A stretch of DNA of 24,673 nt from Deltaproteobacteria bacterium (lineage in GTDB: Bacteria > Desulfobacterota > DSM-4660 > Desulfatiglandales > HGW-15): NCBI GenBank assembly GCA_019308985.1, contig JAFDHB010000037.1:1-24673 (forward strand). The letters are read 5' to 3'. Under the pieces are notes generated by a model, which did not search any database, was not told the origin of the DNA, and worked only from the letters and a program-made list of their open reading frames with translations. Positions 1 through 6,539 of this stretch are shown piece by piece. Made by a program: the position numbers and the translations under genes. Every line of letters begins with the position of its first letter. The first letter of the stretch is position 1.

Positions 1-96
1 GCCAACCTTATTAGATTTCAGCACGCTTACAGTGCCGCCGCCAAACTTATCAGTATATCGGATGAAATGATGGACACCCTGCTCAACTTGAAGTAA
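1..96 (+). CDS. flgK: Flagellar hook-associated protein 1, C-terminal end (partial)
   Basis: The open frame enters from the left edge and ends at TAA 94-96. Only the last 31 residues are present: an amphipathic helix with the pattern NLIRFQHAYSAAAKLI and an ending TLLNLK. This is the conserved C-terminal helix of FlgK, which packs in the D0 core of the hook-filament junction. The position directly upstream of flgL, 21 bases apart, is the usual flgK-flgL order. The call rests on the C-terminal motif and context because the rest of the gene lies outside the window. Confidence 0.85.
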   Translation, partial: ANLIRFQHAYSAAAKLISISDEMMDTLLNLK

Positions 97-117
97 GGCA
101 TCAGGAGTGCATTTATC

Positions 118-1005
118 ATGCGGGTAGCAACCAGGACTATTTATGACATGATAAAATTCAACCTGGCCCGGATCACCGAACAATTGAACAGGGCCAACAG
201 GGTTGCCACTACCGGCAAGCGCATCACGACCCCCTCAGACGACCCTACGGGTCTTCAACAAACGCTCAATATAAGATCTACCGTGTCCAACATCGGACAG
301 ATTCGACGCAATATAAACATGGGGAAGGCGTGGCTTGCAGCATCTGAGAGCGCCCTGAACAATATTCTAGACCTGATCTCCGACACCAAGGCCCTTTCTG
401 TCCAGATGTCGACAAGTACAGCCAACGCAGAACAAAGGGCCTTGGCGGCCAAGAACGTGCAAAACGCCCTGAAGGAAATCATATCACTTGCCAATACCGA
501 GATCGACGGTCGCTATATCTTTTCAGGCTCTAAAACAGATACGGCCCCCTTTGATCAGGACGGAATATACCATGGAGATAGCAATGGCTTTAAAATCAAG
601 ATAGGAAAAGACGCCACGGTGGAGGTGGGAAGCGCCGGAAGTGATGTCTTCCAACCATCCGGTGCAGGGAGCAACGGGGATATTTTTCGCACCATGAACG
701 ATCTGAAGAACGCACTGGAGGCAAACAACGTCCCAGGGATTCAACAGGCCATTGAGAACCTGGACGATCTCTTCAACCATGTTTCCGTCAAGATTTCTGA
801 TATCGGATCCAAAATGAAAAGAATGGAAGTGAAGGAAAACATTCTTCAGGATCTTAAGATAGCGAATACCGAACGACTGGCCGGTATTGAAGATGCAGAT
901 ATCACCGAGGCGATCACTGACCTTAGGGCAAAAGAGCTTGCCTATCAGGCGGCTCTGACTTCTTCCGCCCAAGTGATGAAATTGAGTCTTGTTGATTATT
1001 TGTAG
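118..1005 (+). CDS. flgL: Flagellar hook-associated protein 3 (hook-filament junction)
   Basis: A 295-residue secreted structural protein of the flagellin superfamily, and the second junction protein between hook and filament. The N-terminal D0/D1 helices (residues about 1-140) carry the flagellin-like stretch TGKRITTPSDDPTG at about 32-45. The C-terminal helix (about 245-295) has the typical ITDLRAKELAYQAAL pattern. The middle (about 145-240) is a variable Gly/Asp-rich domain. Length is normal for FlgL. The ATG follows an AGGAG-like site about a dozen bases upstream. It sits between flgK and csrA in a flagellar late operon. No signal peptide is expected because export is by the flagellar type III system. 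Confidence 0.95.
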   Translation: MRVATRTIYDMIKFNLARITEQLNRANRVATTGKRITTPSDDPTGLQQTLNIRSTVSNIGQIRRNINMGKAWLAASESALNNILDLISDTKALSVQMSTSTANAEQRALAAKNVQNALKEIISLANTEIDGRYIFSGSKTDTAPFDQDGIYHGDSNGFKIKIGKDATVEVGSAGSDVFQPSGAGSNGDIFRTMNDLKNALEANNVPGIQQAIENLDDLFNHVSVKISDIGSKMKRMEVKENILQDLKIANTERLAGIEDADITEAITDLRAKELAYQAALTSSAQVMKLSLVDYL

Positions 1006-1080
1006 TGGGCTCACTGCCTTGTGATTTGATTAAGGCCTGGTACCGCCAAAACCATTAACCTGATGTGCCATGGAAGGCCT

Positions 1081-1332
1081 ATGTTGATATTGACGAGGAA
1101 ATTGGGAGAACGGATCACCGTTGGAGATGATATTGTCATTACCCTGCTTGATATCAAGGGCTCTCAGGTCAAATTGGGTATTGAGGCACCCAGGCACATC
1201 AGTATCCATCGCCAGGAAATATATGAGAGAATTAGGGAAGAAAACTTGAAATCATCCGAGGTGCTCACCGCTGATCTTTCCAGGGCGGTGGCCTTTGTGC
1301 AAGGCTGTAAGTCCGGGGGTAAGAAAATTTGA
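1081..1332 (+). CDS. csrA: Carbon storage regulator, mRNA-binding translational repressor
   Basis: CsrA binds GGA motifs in mRNA leaders and represses translation. In flagellated bacteria it represses flagellin synthesis until FliW sequesters it. The protein starts with the canonical [18 protein letters not shown], followed by [25 protein letters not shown], which is the five-stranded fold and helix of CsrA. The ATG at 1081 is chosen over an in-frame ATG at 1063 because the family begins at MLILTRK; GGAAGG lies just upstream (1072-1077). At 83 residues it is longer than the roughly 61-residue enterobacterial form, with a C-terminal extension after ENLKSSE. Its TGA overlaps the fliW TTG start, so the two are translationally coupled. 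Confidence 0.96.
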   Translation: MLILTRKLGERITVGDDIVITLLDIKGSQVKLGIEAPRHISIHRQEIYERIREENLKSSEVLTADLSRAVAFVQGCKSGGKKI

Positions 1333-1763
1333 AGATCGAGACCACAAGATTCGGTACGGTCAATATCGACGAAGAAAAAATCATTGAGATGCCGTTCGGC
1401 ATGCTGGGGTTTCCCGATAGCAAGCGATACGCCATAATGAAACACCGGGAAGGGTCTCCCTTCCTGTGGTACCAATCAATTGATGATCCTTCCCTGGCCT
1501 TTGTCATCACAAATCCGGCCCTCTTTTCAGAGGACTACCAGGTGGATTTGGAAGGGGTCCTTGAGGAACTATCCTGGAATGAAGACGGGGCGAATTCGCA
1601 CCTGGAGTTATACGTTGTTGTCAATGTCCCGAGGGGTGCACCTGAGAAGATGACCGCCAACCTCATAGCCCCCCTCCTTATAAACAACACCAAGCGTCAG
1701 GCGGTCCAAATGGTGATTTATCCAAGCCCTTACTCCCACAAGACACCTCTCATCAGTCATTAA
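1329..1763 (+). CDS. fliW: Flagellar assembly factor FliW, CsrA antagonist
   Basis: FliW binds CsrA allosterically and also binds flagellin, coupling flagellin export to translation. The 144-residue sequence has the family signature [20 protein letters not shown] near residues 18-37, then [23 protein letters not shown] at 44-66, and a C-terminal [20 protein letters not shown]. The start is TTG (1329-1331), overlapping the csrA stop by four bases, with a purine-rich GGGGGTAAG upstream. The csrA-fliW pairing after flgL is a known arrangement. The stop codon lies in the centre of a perfect 14-bp palindrome (1755-1768). Confidence 0.95.
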   Translation: MKIETTRFGTVNIDEEKIIEMPFGMLGFPDSKRYAIMKHREGSPFLWYQSIDDPSLAFVITNPALFSEDYQVDLEGVLEELSWNEDGANSHLELYVVVNVPRGAPEKMTANLIAPLLINNTKRQAVQMVIYPSPYSHKTPLISH

Positions 1764-1768
1764 TGACT
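1755..1768. repeat. Perfect 14-bp palindrome across the fliW stop codon
   Basis: AGTCATTAATGACT is its own reverse complement and is centred on the fliW TAA. There is no U-tract after it, so it is not an intrinsic terminator as it stands. It could be a protein-binding site or a weak cruciform; chance cannot be excluded. Confidence 0.3.
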
Positions 1769-2205
1769 CTTGCGCCCTAATCGTTAAGACTTCAGCCCCA
1801 CCAAAGATTATGTACCGGCACAAAATGTGCCAATTTTCGGCTGTCGCTGAAAGAAACTGAAATGTCACGAAATTCCTTTAGCTTATCGCTATAAGTATCG
1901 TCTGCGCGTGAATACACGATTTATCAATCCATAGGGTGAAAAATGCGGTTAGCTTTGATTTCTTCCGGAAATCATGATAGAAAACACCGACTTTGATTTA
2001 ACCCGAATTTCGCAAGGGTTGGGGCAAAACTCAGAATTGCAAACCCTTTTTGATCTTTCCTATTCACCTTTTTAGTGAATTGATTTTCAAGGGTAGGGGA
2101 GCCTTTAGGCCTACAAGTAGCCAATATTATGAAGAATTTAGGATCGTAAACGATCCCCTGCCCAAGAGCCTTGCGAAATTCGGGTTTAACCCTGGAGCGT
2201 GTTTG
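1764..2205. other. Intergenic region between fliW and the cysK-cysS fusion
   Basis: No convincing gene is seen. The region holds a small hairpin at 1956-1972 (GATTTC, loop TTCCG, GAAATC), a 5-bp hairpin CTTAT-CGCT-ATAAG near 1883-1896, and a pair of long inverted repeats (2001-2017 and 2169-2185). A 33-codon open frame starts at ATG 1973 and ends at TAG near 2074; it has no recognisable product and overlaps the left repeat arm. Confidence 0.5.
2001..2185. repeat. Element bounded by 17-bp perfect inverted repeats (MITE-like)
   Basis: The left arm ACCCGAATTTCGCAAGG (2001-2017) is perfectly inverted at 2169-2185. Similarity continues imperfectly on the inner side (GGTTGGGGC versus GCCCAAGAG read in reverse). 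The enclosed 151 bp have no gene. The right arm ends 7 bp before the ribosome-binding site of the next gene, so the element forms most of its leader. The same peptide-like pattern LAKFG appears on opposite strands of the two arms, which is an effect of the inversion. It could be a miniature inverted-repeat element or a long-range RNA stem. Confidence 0.5.
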
Positions 2206-4524
2206 ATGAAGAAAAAGTACGGCAACATACTGGACCAGGTCGGCTGGACGCCCCTGGTTCCAGTTGACAGGCTGAATAGCAACAAGAAGGTTCAGATACT
2301 GGCAAAACTTGAATCCTTCAACCCCGGTGGGTCTGTGAAAGACCGTCCGGCCCTCAGGATGATCGAGGATGCCGAAGCGAGAGGGGAGCTCACCAAGGAC
2401 AAGATTATCCTTGAGGCCACCAGCGGCAATACGGGCATCGGCCTCTCCCTTGTCGCCGCGGTCAAGAGGTACAAGATCCACCTCGTTATGTCTGAAGCGG
2501 TAAGTGAAGAGAGGAAGAAGATCCTCAGGGCCATGGGGGCTGAACTCCAGTTTACCCCGGCCCACCTGGGGACGGATGGGGCCATCGAATTTGTCTACAA
2601 CATGGTTAGAGAGGAGGCGGATACATACTGGCTGGCCGACCAGTTCAACAACGAATCCAACTGGCTGGCCCACTACCATGGTACCGCCAATGAGATCTGG
2701 GAGCAGACAGGCGGCGACGTGGACAAGATCGTCTGTTCAATGGGAACGACAGGCACACTGATGGGCATATCAAGGCGCTTCAGGGAATTGAAGCCGGATG
2801 TGGAAATCATCGGGGTGGAACCATATCTGGGGCACAAGATACAGGGCCTTAAGAACATGAAAGAATCATACAGGCCGGGCATATTCGAAAAGCAAAGGGC
2901 CGATCGCATAATCAACATTGACGATGACGAGGCCTACTATACCTCCAGACTGCTCGCAAAGGAGGAGGGCCTGTTCGTGGGCATGAGCTCGGGGGCAGCC
3001 ATGGCGATCGCCCTGAAACTTGCCAGGGAAATGGAACAGGGCAGGGTCGTGGTGATCCTTCCTGACGGCGGAGAAAGGTATCTCAGTACGCCCCTTTTCG
3101 TCGTCAAGAGAAAATCCGGGATCTCCCTTTACAACACCCTGACCCGAAAGAAGGAAGAGTTCGTCCCCATCCAGGAAAACAGCATCACCATGTACTCGTG
3201 CGGACCAACCCTTTGCAGGCATCTTCACGTGGGGCAGTGCCGTTTTCTGGTCTTTTCCGACCTGCTCAGGCGTTACCTGGAATTCAAGGGATACACCGTA
3301 AGGCACATAATGAACCTCACGGACCTGAGTGATCGGACTATTGAAGGGGCTGATAAGGAAGAGGTTTCTCTGAAGGATTTTACCGATAGGTACTACCAGG
3401 ATTTCCTGGAGGACATCGATTCCCTGAACATCAAACGGGCGTCGGAATACCCGAGGTCCAGTGATTACGTGGACGACATGATCCGGACAACGGGCAAGCT
3501 GATTGAAAAGGGATATGCCTATGAAAAACTGCGCTCCGTGTATTTTGACATATCCAGGTCCAGGGATTACGGCAAACTATCCAGGATCGATCTTGACAAG
3601 ATCCGTCTTGGCAAGACAGTGGACCTGGACCAGTACGAGAAGGAAAATCCCCGGGATTTCACCCTTCTCAAGAGATCAACGCTGAAAGAACTCAAGAAGG
3701 GAATATTTTACAAGACCCAGTGGGGAAACGTGAGACCTAGCTGGCACCTGGAATGCCCGGTGATAGCCATGAAGTTCTTCGGCGGCACCTATGACATCCA
3801 TACGAGCGGGGCGGACCTCGTTTTCCCCCACCACGAGAACGCCATTGCCATAACAGAGGCCCTCACGGGCAAACCCATGGCCAATTACTGGCTCCACAAC
3901 GAGTTGGTCATGGTGCAAGGCAAAAAACCCATAATGCACCCTGACGAACAGTCCTATACCCTCAGGCATGTCCTGGAGAAGGGTTATGAAGGCAGGGTGG
4001 TGCGCTACTGGCTCTTGAGCCGCCACTATAGAAAGCCAATGTACTTTTCATGGGACAAGCTGGAAATCGCCAAGGAAACCGTGGACCACCTGGACAAGTT
4101 CGTCCATAAACTCCATGCATGCGCTCCTGCTGCACCTAATCCCGATATAGACCAGGCGGTCTATGACCTGAGGCACAAGTTTACGGAATCACTTGATGAC
4201 GATCTGAATATCGCACGCGCCCTTGCTGCATTGTTTGAATTTACCAACAGGATGAATCGAATCATAGACAGGCAAGGTCTGTCCCCGGATGACAAGAAGA
4301 AGGCCACTGACGCTTTAAGGAATATCAATTCCGTGCTGGCGGTCATGGAACTTGAACCCCCCGCGATCGATGAAAAGATTGAGGGCCTGATAAGGAAGAG
4401 GGATGAGGCCAGGAAGGCCAAGGACTGGCAACTGGCCGACCGCATCAGGAATGAACTCCGGGAAATGGGTATCGAATTGATAGACACAAGACAGGGCACC
4501 ATCTGGAAAAAAACCAAGGGCTAG
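2206..4524 (+). CDS. Fused cysteine synthase and cysteinyl-tRNA-synthetase-like protein
   Basis: A 772-residue two-domain protein. Residues 1-310 are a PLP-dependent cysteine synthase: Schiff-base Lys45 in NPGGSVKDRP, phosphate or substrate loop TSGNTGIG (72-79), PLP-phosphate loop MGTTGTLMG (179-187), and VGMSSGAA (258-265). Residues about 325-772 follow cysteinyl-tRNA synthetase end to end, including the C-terminal tail RKAKDWQLADRIRNELREMG shared with E. coli CysS. Zinc ligands Cys332, Cys517 and His542 are kept. The HIGH motif is HVGQ (341-344). The family ENE glutamate (E238 in E. coli) is Ala546. KMSKS is replaced by KKPIM (573-577). ATG 2206 is chosen because GGAG lies nine bases upstream and the MKKKYGNIL start fits CysK; an upstream in-frame start at 2050 would run through the inverted-repeat element. 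The enzyme may make cysteine and pass it to an unusual ligase or persulfide-type activity; ordinary tRNA charging is doubtful. Confidence 0.88.
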   Translation: MKKKYGNILDQVGWTPLVPVDRLNSNKKVQILAKLESFNPGGSVKDRPALRMIEDAEARGELTKDKIILEATSGNTGIGLSLVAAVKRYKIHLVMSEAVSEERKKILRAMGAELQFTPAHLGTDGAIEFVYNMVREEADTYWLADQFNNESNWLAHYHGTANEIWEQTGGDVDKIVCSMGTTGTLMGISRRFRELKPDVEIIGVEPYLGHKIQGLKNMKESYRPGIFEKQRADRIINIDDDEAYYTSRLLAKEEGLFVGMSSGAAMAIALKLAREMEQGRVVVILPDGGERYLSTPLFVVKRKSGISLYNTLTRKKEEFVPIQENSITMYSCGPTLCRHLHVGQCRFLVFSDLLRRYLEFKGYTVRHIMNLTDLSDRTIEGADKEEVSLKDFTDRYYQDFLEDIDSLNIKRASEYPRSSDYVDDMIRTTGKLIEKGYAYEKLRSVYFDISRSRDYGKLSRIDLDKIRLGKTVDLDQYEKENPRDFTLLKRSTLKELKKGIFYKTQWGNVRPSWHLECPVIAMKFFGGTYDIHTSGADLVFPHHENAIAITEALTGKPMANYWLHNELVMVQGKKPIMHPDEQSYTLRHVLEKGYEGRVVRYWLLSRHYRKPMYFSWDKLEIAKETVDHLDKFVHKLHACAPAAPNPDIDQAVYDLRHKFTESLDDDLNIARALAALFEFTNRMNRIIDRQGLSPDDKKKATDALRNINSVLAVMELEPPAIDEKIEGLIRKRDEARKAKDWQLADRIRNELREMGIELIDTRQGTIWKKTKG

Positions 4525-4971
4525 GGCCTGTAGAAGCCTGTCAATGGACCGCCTGTTTGTGCCTCCCTTCCGCTCATGCCGGCTTGATTGGACACGGAGT
4601 CACCCAAGAGTGGAAATCCGCATGATGATGATTATAATTGGGATAGTCACGGGGAACAGGATCCTGGTCAAGGGTAACAAGTTCGCCTGGCAATGTTCAA
4701 GGTGGGGGTCCAGAAGAGGACAAGATACTATTTTTACTTCATTATCACTAGGTTAATGCGCCTGAAAGGACGGAACGGATAGGAAATGTTGAGAGCAGGA
4801 ATCAAGCACTATTTTAATCCGTTGCACATCTATTGCAGATTAAGGGACTTGGGTCTTTCCAAATCCGTTGCAAGATGCGCATGCAGCACCTATGAGCGAT
4901 GTGTTTTCAGGTGTCTATTTGTGAAAAGGCATAGGTGACAGCACCCAAAATGATGCCGGAGGAGGGGGAAA
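4525..4971. other. Intergenic region upstream of the CBS-domain gene
   Basis: No gene is supported; a 70-codon frame at 4544-4756 lacks a ribosome-binding site and family resemblance. The region has an 11-bp direct repeat AATCCGTTGCA at 4816-4826 and 4862-4872, and an 8-bp inverted repeat CACCTATG/CATAGGTG at 4887-4894 and 4930-4937. Both lie within 160 bp of the next start and could be regulator sites. A strong ribosome-binding site, GGAGGAGGGGG (4957-4967), ends the region. Confidence 0.45.
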
Positions 4972-5617
4972 ATGAGGATAAGAGACCTGATGAGTGTCAA
5001 CGTTGTGACCGTCGATGAGAAGACCTCGATCCAGGATGCGAGAAAGATCATGGAGGCCCATAAGATCAGGAGACTTCCGGTGATGAGAAAGAACAAGCTC
5101 GTGGGTCTCGTCACCATGCACATGCTCCTGGAAGCCGCCCCTTCCCCGGCAACATCCCTGAGTATCCATGAGCTGCACTATCTCCTTTCCAAGATGACGG
5201 TCAAGGATATCATGGTAAAGGGTCCTTACACCCTTTCCCCGGATATGCCGGCCGAGGATGCATTGCAGTTGGGCCAGGAACTGGGATACGGCGGGTTCCC
5301 GGTGATGGAGAATGGGAGGCTCGTCGGCATAGTTACGGAATCGGATATTGTGAGGCTCATGATACGGGTTCTCGGTGTCAAGGAGAAGGGGAACAGGGTC
5401 GAGATAAAGGCCCCCCAGGGACTTCGGCAGTTTGAAACGCCTCATGGAGCTCCTGGACAGGGATAAGGTGGTCTTGCGAAGCGTCATGACTGTACCGCCG
5501 GAAGATGAGGATGAAGACCGTGACTGGCTCATTGTCCTGCGCTTGGAGACTCAAGACGCGCAAAAGGTGGCAGAGGCGTTCCGTTCATCCGGTTTCAACG
5601 TGGTATACGTGGGCTAG
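4972..5617 (+). CDS. CBS-pair protein with ACT-like C-terminus, frameshifted at a C6 run
   Basis: Residues 1-60 and about 80-145 are two CBS motifs (MSVNVVTVDEKTSIQDARKIM; IMVKGPYTLSPDMPAEDAL, with GIVTESDIVRLMI), forming an adenosyl-nucleotide-binding Bateman module. The first frame ends at TAA 5464-5466 (164 residues) with an atypical tail. The expected C-terminal ACT-like region (SLKRLMELLDRDKVVLRSVM, then DWLIVLRLETQDAQKVAEAF) lies one frame over and ends at TAG 5615-5617. Joining the frames by skipping one C in the run 5411-5416 gives a continuous protein of about 214 residues (IKAPRDFGSLKRL). Similar CBS-ACT proteins of this length are common in this phylum. The cause may be a sequence error, a real mutation or a +1 frameshift at CCC-C. 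A strong ribosome-binding site supports the ATG at 4972. The regulatory target is unknown. Confidence 0.8.
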
Positions 5618-5630
5618 TGGTTTTGGTTAT

Positions 5631-5651
5631 TAACCGATAACAGGTAACCAG
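5631..5651. repeat. Three tandem heptads TAACNNN
   Basis: TAACCGA, TAACAGG and TAACCAG lie head to tail between the stop codons of the convergent CBS and VOC genes. A similar four-unit array occurs at 13036-13063. The function is unknown. Confidence 0.5.
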
Positions 5652-5662
5652 AGGTATCCGCC

Positions 5663-6079
5663 TCATTTCTCAGGGCCGTCATCTATTATTTCCACCAGCA
5701 CCCCGTTCATGAACTTCGGGTTGAGGAAGACATACTTGGACTTTTCCCAGGTCCTGGGCTCCTTGTCTATGAGCTCGAACCCCTCTGCCTTGAGTTTTTC
5801 CATTGCCGCAACGGTGTCAGGCACCTTAAAGGAAATGATCATTACCCCTTCACCCCGGTTCTTGATGAAACGGTCCACGTCGCTTCCTTCCCTGGTAGAT
5901 GACATGAGCTCGTAACCTACTTCACCTACATAGTACCTGGCTACCGCAATCGCCTCGGGCTCGTGCCCGTATTCCAGGTCAGGCCCTTGCTTGCCCAGAA
6001 ACGCCTCCCAGCGGGCCTTGGATTTTTCAAGATCCTTGACTGCAATACAGATATGATCAATCTTTTCAATCCCTATCAT
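5663..6079 (-). CDS. VOC (glyoxalase-fold) protein, methylmalonyl-CoA epimerase-like
   Basis: A 138-residue vicinal-oxygen-chelate protein of two beta-alpha-beta-beta-beta modules. The start IEKIDHICIAVKDLEKS, the middle VGEVGYELMSS and FIKNRGEGV, and the end FLNPKFMNGVLVEIID align with methylmalonyl-CoA epimerase. Candidate metal ligands His8, Glu56 and Glu132 are present. The second-module His, in the family motif GLHHxAW, is replaced here (GVMIISF). This argues against ordinary epimerase activity or for changed metal binding. The ATG at 6079 has GGGGAGGTG seven bases upstream. It is convergent with the CBS gene and apparently monocistronic. The substrate is unknown; acyl-CoA or lactoylglutathione-type chemistry is possible. 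Confidence 0.8.
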   Translation of the reverse strand: MIGIEKIDHICIAVKDLEKSKARWEAFLGKQGPDLEYGHEPEAIAVARYYVGEVGYELMSSTREGSDVDRFIKNRGEGVMIISFKVPDTVAAMEKLKAEGFELIDKEPRTWEKSKYVFLNPKFMNGVLVEIIDDGPEK

Positions 6080-6165
6080 GGTGATTCACCTCCCCTTCTG
6101 CCAGCCTGCAAGTCTTCCCCCGGAAACTCGTCAGCCCTCTTAACGAACCGGTAACGCTCCTACGG

Positions 6166-6516
6166 GCTGTTGCCCAAAGCCTTCCGTCACATTTCCAGAG
6201 AGGTCAAAAGGATAGAGCATGATGGTATTTCCTCCTGTGGTCTCTGGGGGTCTTTTCACAAGGCTCAATATTGCTCCTGAGCTGCTTCCACGCCCCCATT
6301 ATCCTCATATTGCATTCCCGCCCGATAGGCCCGCCCCACCTATTGGCGGGCAAGCACTGGAGACGGTGGCTCCGGCGAAGATGACCTCCTGGGGTTACTC
6401 TGGCCTTGGATTAAGTGTTTGGTGCCATTGGCAACGGCTGGGTGAAATCTGATTGAGCCTTGTGAAAAGACCCCCAGAGACCGCTTATCACCGTTGATCA
6501 GGCTTTGGGCAACAGC
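6166..6516. mobile_element. 350-bp element with nested perfect inverted repeats (MITE-like)
   Basis: The outer arms are 17 bp and perfect: GCTGTTGCCCAAAGCCT at 6166-6182 and its reverse complement at 6500-6516. The inner arms are 31 bp and perfect, at 6239-6269 and 6452-6482 (core CTCTGGGGGTCTTTTCACAA). Near the centre (about 6318-6350) is a further imperfect palindrome (CCCGCCCGATAGG and CCTATTGGCGGG). No transposase or other gene lies inside; a 77-codon frame at 6219-6452 spans the left inner arm and has no family resemblance. It fits a non-autonomous inverted-repeat element or a decayed insertion sequence sitting 24 bp past the Pad-like operon stop. It may act as that operon's terminator hairpin. 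Confidence 0.65.
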
Positions 6517-6539
6517 TTGCCTACATCTGACCCCTTCGA

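Noticed and set aside
2050..2205. Upstream extension of the cysteine synthase frame
   Set aside because: The added 52 residues come from the inverted-repeat element and no cysteine synthase has them; the GGAG-preceded ATG at 2206 is better.
1972..2679. 235-codon minus-strand frame over the start of the cysK-cysS gene
   Set aside because: It lies opposite a clearly conserved coding region and translates the inverted repeat; no family resemblance.
4544..4756. 70-codon plus-strand ORF after the cysK-cysS fusion
   Set aside because: No ribosome-binding site, low-complexity composition and no recognisable motif.
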